A stretch of 54,314 nucleotides of DNA from Bacteroidota bacterium (GTDB lineage Bacteria > Bacteroidota > Bacteroidia > Bacteroidales > ML635J-15), in contig JAKQEK010000172.1 in the NCBI GenBank assembly GCA_029558535.1, forward strand, positions 1 to 54,314, in the 5' to 3' direction. The translations under genes and the position numbers were made by a program. Positions 18,001 through 25,124 of this stretch are shown in pieces (position 1 is the stretch's first letter; every line of letters begins with the position of its first letter). The notes beneath the pieces were generated by a model that searched no databases, was not told the origin of the DNA, and saw only the letters and a list, made by a program, of their open reading frames with translations.

Positions 18001-19528
18001 TGTTCACCCTAATCAGGATTCTTTAGATTTTGTCGCTCCAAGGGCAAAATATAATTATAATGAACATATAATCTATGCAGAAGGTGTTAAGTTCATTAGG
18101 GTTGCCGATGCAACAATTTATGTGAATGATGGAAATATTACGATTGAACCTGATGCTGTAATGAGACCTATTAGCAATTCTAAGATTGTTGCCAATTCTA
18201 CAACAAGATATCACACTATCTATAATGCCGTAGTAAGCATTTATGGTAAAAAAAGTTACACAGCCTATGGCGATTATGATTATATTGACAATACTAAAAA
18301 TCCTCAAGTCATTCACATGACTAAAGTAGGTGTAGATGCATCTGGTCAGACTTATGCAACCGGAGGAATTGCTGAGCCTGATAATTTTAAAATAAATTCG
18401 TATTTTAGATTTTTTGGTGACGCTCAAATTTTCGCAAATAATCCTAATCTGGAATTTAGTGGCGCAGTTAAAACTATTGATGATTGTGATAGCATTAGCA
18501 CTAACTGGCTTAAGTTTAAAGCATTTGTTGATCCCGAAGATGTATATATTCCGGTAGATTCATTGCCAAAAAGCATTAACAACGATAAGCTGATTGCAGG
18601 ATTGGTGTTATCAAATTCAAATAGTTTGTATCCCTCATTTTTAGCTAAAAAGCGTAACGCTTATGATAAAGTGATATTTTCATCATCTGGATTTTTACAT
18701 TATGATTCAAATGACGGAAAATTTATAATTGCTTCTAAAAATAAAATAGCTGAAACAAGTTTGCCCGGGAATTATCTGAGTATTCATAAAAGTATTTGTA
18801 ACCTATATGGAGAAGGTCGTTTTGACATAAGTGAGGGATTTGGATTGTTTAAACCAAATGTAATTGGTAGTTTCCTCTATTATCCCGATAATGATACTAC
18901 AGAAATAACAGTGTCAATGATTATGGATGCATATTTTAATTCTGATGCTCAAAAACTAATGGCTGAAAAGATCAATTCAATTCCTGGTCTTGTTGGCATA
19001 GATATGAGAAATGATGATTTTGAGAAAGCTCTTGTAGAATATTTGGGTACAACTAAAGCTAATGAATGGTTTTCAAATTTAAGTCTTGGTAACTATAATA
19101 AATTCCCAAAAGAACTTTCGGATAAAATGATATTTACTGATATTATGTTATTATGGCATCAATCGTTAAGTTCATTTGTCCATTATGGTCCAATTGGTAT
19201 TGCAAATATTGGGAAGGATCATGTAAATAAATATGTTTTTGGATTTATTAAGTTTGAGAAATCAAGGCGAGGAGATGCTTTTGAAATGTTGCTTGAACCT
19301 GATTCGGAGACTTGGTACTATTTTAAATATTCTGCAGGAACATTTAGCGCGATATCATCGGACGAGAAGTTCAATCAAGTTATTTACGATACCAAACCTG
19401 CTCAAAGAGAGCTTAAGGTTGATGGTTTGTTCTATCAGTATGGACTGGGTAGTTCGACCTATATGAAGAGGTTTAAGAAAGAAATGTATAATTTTTTCAA
19501 AATTGATGAGGGATCTGAAACTGAATAG
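15023..19528 (+). CDS. Large secreted protein of unknown function (1501 residues)
   Basis: A 1501-residue protein with a signal peptide (MKHISILLLLLALGNFAFSQ) and no membrane helix, lipobox or T9SS sorting domain, so it is predicted to be periplasmic or outer-membrane attached. I recognise no named domain. Long parts alternate short strands with Asn/Gly turns (for example NMRNDDFEKALVEY flanks and the region 860-1150 with repeated 'ADxxxYxxxNGxxxIEPDA'-like spacing), which suggests a beta-rich elongated fold. A helical stretch near 440-530 (SSYMGYSPAQVVQMVFDLAY) looks like a small globular insertion. It sits 2 bases after prmA and overlaps the GWxTD lipoprotein gene by 23 bases, implying coupled translation and possibly a shared function. 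The beta-fold statement is inference. Confidence 0.85.
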   Translation: MKHISILLLLLALGNFAFSQAFPIEKDKFIKAFGQELNYSGEIRPDAKSIDKEFTKFWESDSLTSTEKEEFITMANLMASKGCKGYPDFVCLADNKMLFNRKISDKGQYEIYEKALIELLNDGKRPKLSNISDYLINMNALLSRNIISKGARTYWKAENNNFYIKYDNGIKIVFTNINLIGYQGVDSLKIYKTNGEYFPVKNSWTGKGGLVGWERVGYGLDSIEAKLSNYSIDMRNITYTADSVMFMNSMFFKQPMMGKLIDKAGNLDNPRRSDYPTFVSYNQHFELKNIVPGIDYEGGFSIKGSSFIGSGTKEEPAMMKIKKADTLSLTAYSKEFSIDNEMIVTNNCAIILKMNEDSIYHPHLTFRFHNKMGLLELIRTKEDMSKVHFTNSYHAITMDFTWFRWFIDKYKIEFSMIKTAGVPNEAMFESADYYRLDRYREIQKRDPQHPLAVITGFVKSWAGYPEFYLGELSSYMGYSPAQVVQMVFDLAYRGFLSYDTETELIRVYPEAWRFMEAHRKTKDSDVIQFYSKTEAEVPNAELSLINFDLKINGISYVHLSDSQNVKVYPKDQKIVMKKNRTFTFNGTIQAGQFYYYGSDFKFDYNRFMFELPRCDSMKMVAETEYLDAEGKPKPAIVRNKLEQIDGEFYIDEPMNKSGNGDFPEYPKFISKSRTYVYYDRADVYNGAYKRSKFYFEVDPFLLDSIQGYSKDNLKFAGTLYSGDIFPPIKEILVLRKNDFSLGFNTNTGPMGLPLYAGKGMFWHEIDLSNFGLRGSGKIDYLSSTMNADYLLFFLDHMEGHTQNFELSKQTGAVEYPSVSGRDNTLRWDVEEDKFMLKKDSVDFKMFDNQAILDGNITITSEGLLGEGFLHIDKARLTSNQYRFKADVIDADTADFDLYTLSAINTDFESDNVNAHVDFIERNGVFRTNGENTIWRFPRNKYISEMNEMTWYMDKEEIAISADTEILDKLDKMGENISPTEWEELFLEGPKFTSVHPNQDSLDFVAPRAKYNYNEHIIYAEGVKFIRVADATIYVNDGNITIEPDAVMRPISNSKIVANSTTRYHTIYNAVVSIYGKKSYTAYGDYDYIDNTKNPQVIHMTKVGVDASGQTYATGGIAEPDNFKINSYFRFFGDAQIFANNPNLEFSGAVKTIDDCDSISTNWLKFKAFVDPEDVYIPVDSLPKSINNDKLIAGLVLSNSNSLYPSFLAKKRNAYDKVIFSSSGFLHYDSNDGKFIIASKNKIAETSLPGNYLSIHKSICNLYGEGRFDISEGFGLFKPNVIGSFLYYPDNDTTEITVSMIMDAYFNSDAQKLMAEKINSIPGLVGIDMRNDDFEKALVEYLGTTKANEWFSNLSLGNYNKFPKELSDKMIFTDIMLLWHQSLSSFVHYGPIGIANIGKDHVNKYVFGFIKFEKSRRGDAFEMLLEPDSETWYYFKYSAGTFSAISSDEKFNQVIYDTKPAQRELKVDGLFYQYGLGSSTYMKRFKKEMYNFFKIDEGSETE

Positions 19529-20801
19529 TATTGGCTTGACAGTTATTCTGTTAACAGGTTTTTTCGTACATTCCTGTGTTCCCATTAGTCAATCGGTAGT
19601 GCAGTCTCCTTCATTTAAGTACAATTTTTCATCAATGTATAATCCGAGTGAGAAAAATTTTAATCCAGAATGTCGTATTTTTTTAAACTCTGATACCACT
19701 GCTATTGTATTTTATAAAATAAGTGTGGAGGAGCTAAAAAATATTGCAGTATCCAATCAGCAAAGTGATTTGAAAATGTTGATAAAATATGTAGTCAGAG
19801 AAAATTTAGAGTTTAAAGTTGTTGACAGTAGTGCTATTTCTCATACAATAACTAATCTTAATAATGAAGATATAGAGAGCTATTTTCAGATAAAAGTGCC
19901 GAAAGAATCATATAGTAAACTGCTAATTAATATGTCATTAGGTAGTTCTTCTGATTTACAACAGCGATTAATTTTTGACATAGATAATCACAATGTTTTT
20001 TCAAAGAATCGTTTCGTTTTTTATGAGTTAAATAAAAATAGTAAAGAAATCAAATTCAACAATATTGTTAACCCATCAAAAGATTATATTATTAATAGTA
20101 ATTTCTACGATAATTTTGAAGTTAATGTGGAGTATTATAGATTTCCCGAATATGTTTGTGTACCGCCATATTATTTGTATAATAACACAAATGATTTAAG
20201 ACAACCTGATTCAGTTTTTTTGTATTTAATAGGCGATAAAATTAATTTTATTAAGGAAGGTTATTATGTGTTAAAACCGTCAAGTACTACGAATGCATCA
20301 TTATGTTTTATTAATTCTGGAGATTTCTTTCCAGAGATTAAGACACTTTTGGATATGTTGGAACCATTAAAATTATTAACCGGCAATAAGGAATATAAAG
20401 AACTTAAAGATTGTAGTAATCTTAAACTTGCAATAGATGAGTTTTGGTTAAGCAAATCTAATAATATGAAATTTGCCAAAGAACAGATAAGAGTTTTCTA
20501 CAATCGAGTCTATTTGGCAAATAAGTACTTTTCTGAAGATAAAGCCGGCTGGAAAACTGATAGAGGGAATATTTATGTTTTGTTAGGTCCTCCTTCAATA
20601 GTTAATATAAGTGCAACGGGTGAAGAATGGTTTTACGGCAAAGATCCTGATGTAGCAGGAGTCTTATTTGTTTTTGATAAAATTAACAATATTTATTCGG
20701 GATCTTCATATGAATTGCGAAGAGATTCAAATTATCAGTCTGTTTGGTCACAAGCTGTAACAACATGGCGTGATGGACGGATTTTTACAATTACAAATTA
20801 A
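19506..20801 (+). CDS. GWxTD domain-containing lipoprotein
   Basis: A 431-residue protein starting at ATG 19506; the TTG one codon upstream is less likely. The signal peptide ends in a lipobox-like ILLTGFFVHSC, so Cys about 24 is probably lipidated. The C-terminal about 110 residues contain the name-giving motif AGWKTDRGNIYVLLGPPS followed by EEWFYG, which defines the GWxTD domain of Bacteroidota and relatives. The N-terminal part is beta-rich and undescribed. The gene overlaps the 1501-residue protein by 23 bases and precedes rlmB by 5 bases, a neighbourhood seen in other Bacteroidales to my knowledge. The molecular function of GWxTD proteins is not established. Confidence 0.88.
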   Translation: MRDLKLNSIGLTVILLTGFFVHSCVPISQSVVQSPSFKYNFSSMYNPSEKNFNPECRIFLNSDTTAIVFYKISVEELKNIAVSNQQSDLKMLIKYVVRENLEFKVVDSSAISHTITNLNNEDIESYFQIKVPKESYSKLLINMSLGSSSDLQQRLIFDIDNHNVFSKNRFVFYELNKNSKEIKFNNIVNPSKDYIINSNFYDNFEVNVEYYRFPEYVCVPPYYLYNNTNDLRQPDSVFLYLIGDKINFIKEGYYVLKPSSTTNASLCFINSGDFFPEIKTLLDMLEPLKLLTGNKEYKELKDCSNLKLAIDEFWLSKSNNMKFAKEQIRVFYNRVYLANKYFSEDKAGWKTDRGNIYVLLGPPSIVNISATGEEWFYGKDPDVAGVLFVFDKINNIYSGSSYELRRDSNYQSVWSQAVTTWRDGRIFTITN

Positions 20802-20806
20802 TAATT

Positions 20807-21541
20807 ATGGATAATAATATTTTTGGATTAAGGCCGGTAATTGAAGCAATAAAGGCCGGTAAAGAAATTGACAAGGTTTTTTTGAAAAACGGATTAAATG
20901 GAGTCTTGGCAACCGAGTTGTTCCACGAAATAAAGAAAAGAAATATTTCAATGCAGTATGTCCCGTTGGAAAAACTAGATAAATTGTGCAATAAAAACCA
21001 TCAGGGAGTAATTGCAGTCATTTCGCCTGTTTCTTATTATGATTTAGAGGAAATTGTCGAAAAAAGCCTTAACAGTGGGAAGGTTCCATTGCTTGTTATA
21101 TTAGATAATATTACTGATGTGAGAAATTTTGGTGCTATAGCACGAACTTGCGAATGTGCAGGTGTTGATGCAATTATAATTCCTATGTCAAATAGTGTCA
21201 GAATTACCGAAGATGCCATAAAAACATCTGCCGGTGCACTGTATAATATCCCGGTCTGTAGAGTAGAGAATATTATTGATGCAATATTATTACTACAGCA
21301 AGTAGACATAGAAATAATTGCAATAAGTGAAAAATCAGAACGAATGATATACGAGACCGACTTAAAAGGACCTGTTGCTTTAATTTTAGGGTCTGAAGAA
21401 TCGGGAATTTCTTCTTCTGTTTTAAAGAGAGCGAATATAAGATCAAAAATTCCTATGTTTGGAAAAACAGAATCTTTAAATGTTTCGGTTTCAACAGCGG
21501 TTGGTGTTTATGAGGTAATTAGGCAGAGATTAGACACTTAA
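20807..21541 (+). CDS. rlmB: 23S rRNA (guanosine-2'-O-)-methyltransferase RlmB
   Basis: A 244-residue SPOUT (SpoU/TrmH) methyltransferase. The N-terminal substrate-binding domain (IFGLRPVIEAIKAG, residues 5-75) is followed by the knotted catalytic domain with motif 1 DNITDVRNFGAIARTCE, motif 2 LILGSEESGIS and motif 3 IPMFGKTESLNVSVSTAVGV. These match RlmB, which methylates the 2'-O of G2251 in the 23S P-loop. Last gene of the tmk operon. It converges on dnaX with only three bases between stop codons, and I see no separate terminator hairpin. Confidence 0.95.
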   Translation: MDNNIFGLRPVIEAIKAGKEIDKVFLKNGLNGVLATELFHEIKKRNISMQYVPLEKLDKLCNKNHQGVIAVISPVSYYDLEEIVEKSLNSGKVPLLVILDNITDVRNFGAIARTCECAGVDAIIIPMSNSVRITEDAIKTSAGALYNIPVCRVENIIDAILLLQQVDIEIIAISEKSERMIYETDLKGPVALILGSEESGISSSVLKRANIRSKIPMFGKTESLNVSVSTAVGVYEVIRQRLDT

Positions 21542-21544
21542 AAT

Positions 21545-23305
21545 TTATTCAAAATCTAAGTTTAACTGATCTTTAAACTTTTTTATTTCAGGATTAATCT
21601 GTATCATATCCTGAAGTTTTTCTTCATCTGTTTTAAATTTCTTTTTCTCATTATTTTCATCTACAATATATTCCAATTCAAATTCTTTATTGTTAAGATT
21701 TTGACGCATATATTTTAACGTGTCTGTTAAAAACAGATCAAGTTTGTTTTTAATTGCTTGACTATCTACAGTAATAGAGTATTTAGTTTTTGATTCTTCT
21801 TGAGGTACATGACTTGTTAAGAAATTATACAGTCTGGGATTTCCCCTTAATGTTTCTGCATATTTTGTCCAGACGTATGATAATTTCTCTCTATCGAAAT
21901 CATCTAATCCTAAATTATTGTAATCTGATTTTGGCTCTTCAGATTTGCCAGCTGTCGTAACGTCTGTGTCTTTTGCTAAATCCTTAATGGAAATGTTTTT
22001 CACAAAGGATTTTGATTCTGAATTTAATTTTTCAGTCGGGTTATTAAATTCAGGTTTTATAGATTCGGATAATTTCTCTTGAGTAGTATTTGTCAATTTG
22101 GTTTCTTCGGGAATTTTTGTTTCGTCTTGTTGTATTTTAATGTTTTCCGATTTTTCAGGGACTTCCGTTTTTATGTTATTTATTATTGTATTGGATAGAT
22201 TTGATAAAGTTTTATTTTCAACATCACAAATGTTTAAAAGTGCAATTTCAATTAACAACCGCTTGTTTTGACTTAATTTGTAATTTAAATCGGTTTTATT
22301 TGCAATATCAATTGCTTTAAAGAGAAAAGAAACAGAGCAAATTTTGGAGTTTTCGAGGTATTCCATTTTAATTTTTTGACCAACTTCCAATAAATTTACA
22401 GTTCCGGGATCTTTGCATATCAACAAATCTCTGAAATGTGAAGCTAAACCTGAAATGAAATATCCGGCTTCGAACCCTCTTTTAAGAACATCATCAAATA
22501 TTAACAACGCATTTTTATAATCTCCGGAAATAAAAGCCTGAGTTATTTTGAAATATGTGTCATAATCAAGGACGTTTAAATTATGAATAGTATTATCATA
22601 TGTTATATTTTTACCACTGAAGCTAACAATCTGATCAAATATTGATAATGCATCTCTCATTGCCCCATCTGCTTTTTGTGCAATTATATGCAGTGCGTCT
22701 TGGTCCGCATTTATGCCCTCTTGACTTGCAACATATTCTAATCTTGAACGTATGTCTTCAACACTTATTCTATTAAAATCAAATATTTGACAACGAGATA
22801 GAATAGTCGGAATTATTTTATGTTTTTCTGTAGTAGCAAGAATGAAAATTACATGTTTCGGAGGTTCTTCAAGTGTCTTAAGAAATGCATTAAATGCAGC
22901 ACTGGATAACATATGTACCTCATCAATTATGTATACAGAAAAAGAACCTAGCTGGGGTGGTATCCTAACCTGGTCAATAAGATTTCTTATATCTTCTACC
23001 GAATTGTTTGATGCTGCATCTAGTTCATGGATATTTAGAGATCGTAATTTGTTAAACGCAACACAAGACTCACATTCATTACATGCTTCGTAGTTTTCGT
23101 TTAAATTGGAACAATTAATTGTTTTGGCAAAAATTCTTGCACATGTTGTTTTACCTACACCACGAGGGCCACAAAATAAATATGCTTGAGCTAATTGATT
23201 GATTTTAATAGAGTTTCTCAGGGTTTGTGTAATCGAATCTTGACCCACTACCATATCAAAACTATCAGGTCTGTATTTTCTTGCCGAGACAATATAATTA
23301 TCCAT
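21545..23305 (-). CDS. dnaX: DNA polymerase III subunit gamma/tau
   Basis: A 586-residue clamp-loader ATPase. The N-terminal AAA+ domain has Walker A GPRGVGKTTCARIFAK (about 44-59), the zinc-binding cluster C...CNECESC (about 65-82), Walker B IIDEVHMLS and the SRC motif LSRCQIF. Domain III follows to about residue 365. The C-terminal 220 residues are polar and Lys/Glu-rich then globular (about 465-586), as in Bacteroidota tau proteins that contact DnaE/DnaB. A TATTTTTG -7 element lies 17 bases upstream of the start on the minus strand. Confidence 0.97.
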   Translation of the reverse strand: MDNYIVSARKYRPDSFDMVVGQDSITQTLRNSIKINQLAQAYLFCGPRGVGKTTCARIFAKTINCSNLNENYEACNECESCVAFNKLRSLNIHELDAASNNSVEDIRNLIDQVRIPPQLGSFSVYIIDEVHMLSSAAFNAFLKTLEEPPKHVIFILATTEKHKIIPTILSRCQIFDFNRISVEDIRSRLEYVASQEGINADQDALHIIAQKADGAMRDALSIFDQIVSFSGKNITYDNTIHNLNVLDYDTYFKITQAFISGDYKNALLIFDDVLKRGFEAGYFISGLASHFRDLLICKDPGTVNLLEVGQKIKMEYLENSKICSVSFLFKAIDIANKTDLNYKLSQNKRLLIEIALLNICDVENKTLSNLSNTIINNIKTEVPEKSENIKIQQDETKIPEETKLTNTTQEKLSESIKPEFNNPTEKLNSESKSFVKNISIKDLAKDTDVTTAGKSEEPKSDYNNLGLDDFDREKLSYVWTKYAETLRGNPRLYNFLTSHVPQEESKTKYSITVDSQAIKNKLDLFLTDTLKYMRQNLNNKEFELEYIVDENNEKKKFKTDEEKLQDMIQINPEIKKFKDQLNLDFE

Positions 23306-23321
23306 ATTATTGTATTTTTTA

Positions 23322-23329
23322 CAAAAATA
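23322..23329 (-). promoter_or_regulatory. Putative -7 element of dnaX
   Basis: TATTTTTG on the minus strand matches TAnnTTTG exactly and lies about 17 bases upstream of the start codon. No convincing -33 TTTG was found at the usual spacing, so confidence is limited. Confidence 0.35.
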
Positions 23330-23491
23330 ATTAAAACGAGTTATTGATAAAATTTACCTTGTATTTTGTTGATAACATTTTATTGACATTTTATAATTTA
23401 TTGGATTTTTCAATAAATTTACAACAACTATTTGCATATTTTGTAATGTAATCAGTAGAGTTTATTAATATACAAATTAAAAATCTAAGTT

Positions 23492-23710
23492 ATGAGGAAG
23501 TACTTTTTATTTTTTGGGTTTGCCTTTTTTCTTGCAGCATGCGGAAATCAGACAAATACAAGTGAAACAGGCAAAGAAGTTGAAACACAGGAAGAAGAAA
23601 TGAAAATTGTGGAAAAAGGTAGTGCTGTAATTGATTCTACAGTTGTTGAAATTAAAACAGAGGTTGAAAAAACTGAAACAGAGGTAAATGAGCTATTAAA
23701 AGATATTTAA
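23492..23710 (+). CDS. Small acidic lipoprotein of unknown function
   Basis: A 72-residue protein. The signal sequence ends in a strong lipobox, FFLAACGN, so Cys17 should be lipidated. The mature part is only about 55 residues, Glu/Thr/Lys-rich and likely helical (VEIKTEVEKTETEVNELLKDI). No family recognised. The following gene starts 17 bases downstream on the same strand and also encodes an exported charged protein, so they probably form a two-gene unit. Confidence 0.7.
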   Translation: MRKYFLFFGFAFFLAACGNQTNTSETGKEVETQEEEMKIVEKGSAVIDSTVVEIKTEVEKTETEVNELLKDI

Positions 23711-23713
23711 TAA

Positions 23714-23720
23714 AAGGAGA
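23714..23720 (+). promoter_or_regulatory. Strong Shine-Dalgarno sequence (AAGGAGA)
   Basis: AAGGAGA lies 7 bases before the ATG at 23728, an ideal anti-16S match and spacing. This stands out because the other genes of the window have A/T-rich leaders without such a sequence, as usual in Bacteroidota. It fixes the start of the following gene. Confidence 0.6.
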
Positions 23721-23727
23721 TTATATT

Positions 23728-24474
23728 ATGAAAACAATCAAACTAATTGTTACTATTATTGTGATAACAATGTTCACTTGTGTTGTGTCTGCACAACAAG
23801 AGGATAAGGGACTTGGAAAAGGTAAAATCAATAATAACCAGGGTGGTGGAAATGAGGATGGTACCGTGAAAAATGAAACCAAAGGAGGTGTTAATGTAGT
23901 TAACGAACAGGAACAAACTCAGAAAAATGAAAAGAAAGGTAATGTTGACCCTAATAATCAGCAAAATCAGGAGAAAAAAGGGCAACCACAAGAACAGCAA
24001 AAAAATGAAAACAATAATGCAAATGATAAATCAAATCCTGATAAACCGGTAAAGGAACAGGAACAAGAGAAAAATAAAGATGGACAGGATTCCGATAGAC
24101 AGAAAAAAGAACAAAATTCAAACAATGAGAATCGAAATAATGGTAATGCTTATGGTAAAGATAAAGGTGGGTTGACAGGTCAGGAATTTGGGAAATTAAG
24201 ATCAGAGGAAGCAAAAACTCAGGTAAATACTAAAATTGATGAAGCAGTATCTGAACTGGATATGGAGTTCGAAAAACTAAACAAAAAGCAAAAGGATATT
24301 GATGCAGCGAAAATTAGAAACGAAGAGAAATATAAAAATAAAAGCATAACAAAAGAACAATACGATATTAACAAAGCAAAAATCGGAGAAGCAGAAAATA
24401 TTGTAAATCAAAGTAAAGATAGAGTTTTGGTTGAAAAGGATTCTTTGAAAAAAGCAAAACAAGAAATCAAATAA
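23728..24474 (+). CDS. Exported Gln/Asn/Lys-rich protein with C-terminal coiled coil
   Basis: A 248-residue protein with a signal peptide (MKTIKLIVTIIVITMFTCVV, cleavage probably after SA). Residues about 25-150 are low-complexity and very polar (N, Q, K, E, G), probably disordered, with no cysteine. Residues about 160-248 are strongly helical with heptad-like spacing (VSELDMEFEKLNKKQKDIDA). It has an unusually good Shine-Dalgarno sequence and a strong terminator right after it, hinting at high expression. Forms a unit with the small lipoprotein gene upstream. No known family; a periplasmic spacer or coiled-coil scaffold is conceivable but unproven. Confidence 0.75.
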   Translation: MKTIKLIVTIIVITMFTCVVSAQQEDKGLGKGKINNNQGGGNEDGTVKNETKGGVNVVNEQEQTQKNEKKGNVDPNNQQNQEKKGQPQEQQKNENNNANDKSNPDKPVKEQEQEKNKDGQDSDRQKKEQNSNNENRNNGNAYGKDKGGLTGQEFGKLRSEEAKTQVNTKIDEAVSELDMEFEKLNKKQKDIDAAKIRNEEKYKNKSITKEQYDINKAKIGEAENIVNQSKDRVLVEKDSLKKAKQEIK

Positions 24475-24489
24475 TACAAGATATTAGTT

Positions 24490-24523
24490 AAAAAAAAGGC
24501 TTTCGAGAGAAAGCCTTTTTTTT
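24490..24523. terminator. Bidirectional rho-independent terminator
   Basis: Stem GGCTTTC / GAAAGCC with a GAGA tetraloop, seven A before and eight T after. It lies between the convergent coiled-coil protein gene and iorB and serves both strands. Confidence 0.9.
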
Positions 24524-24525
24524 AT

Positions 24526-25107
24526 TTAAATTTTAGATTTTGCAAAGTCATAACCGGCTCTGAGAGCTTTTATGTTGGATTCGACAACATCTTCTCCTTT
24601 TGACCCGAAAAGAGATTTTATTCCACCTTCCAATTCTTCTAAGCTTAAACCGAGAAAAGGAGTAGCAGCACCTAAAATAACTATGTTTGATGCTCTGGCG
24701 GTAGCTGTTTCTTTTGCAATTTGATCTGCATCAAGTGCAATTTTAAATGGTAATTTGTTTATTCTGTCAAGAATTAATTCAGTCTCCGGATAATCAGGGA
24801 TATTATTATACGGTACTATATTAGTAATAACATAACCACCCTTTTTTAGGTAGGGTAAATATCTGAGAGCTTCCATTGGTTCAACCGATATTATTATATC
24901 TGCACAACCTTTGGCGACAAGATCAGAATAAATAGGTTTGTCTGAAATACGAAGATTTGATTGTACATCTCCACCACGCTGACTCATTCCGTGTACTTCG
25001 GCTTGCTTTAGGTAAAGACCTTTATTTACCGCAGCCATTCCAATAGCTGCTGCTATTGTTAAAATCCCTTGTCCGCCGACACCGGCTAATATTATATCTG
25101 TTTTCAT
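24526..25107 (-). CDS. iorB: Indolepyruvate:ferredoxin oxidoreductase, beta subunit
   Basis: A 193-residue gamma-type domain of 2-oxoacid:ferredoxin oxidoreductases. Motifs: ILAGVGGQGILTIAAAIG at the N-terminus, the conserved VHGMSQRGGDVQSNLRIS, and DIIISVEPMEALRYLPYL. It works with IorA to oxidise aryl pyruvates from aromatic amino acids to aryl-acetyl-CoA with ferredoxin as acceptor, or the reverse. Starts 17 bases after the iorA stop, in one operon, and ends at the bidirectional terminator. Confidence 0.93.
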   Translation of the reverse strand: MKTDIILAGVGGQGILTIAAAIGMAAVNKGLYLKQAEVHGMSQRGGDVQSNLRISDKPIYSDLVAKGCADIIISVEPMEALRYLPYLKKGGYVITNIVPYNNIPDYPETELILDRINKLPFKIALDADQIAKETATARASNIVILGAATPFLGLSLEELEGGIKSLFGSKGEDVVESNIKALRAGYDFAKSKI

Positions 25108-25124
25108 TGTAATAAATTTTATAA

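Noticed and set aside
16145..18427. Several minus-strand open frames of 70-130 codons within the 1501-residue gene
   Set aside because: They are antisense to a continuous signal-peptide-bearing coding frame and show no protein-like features or start signals.
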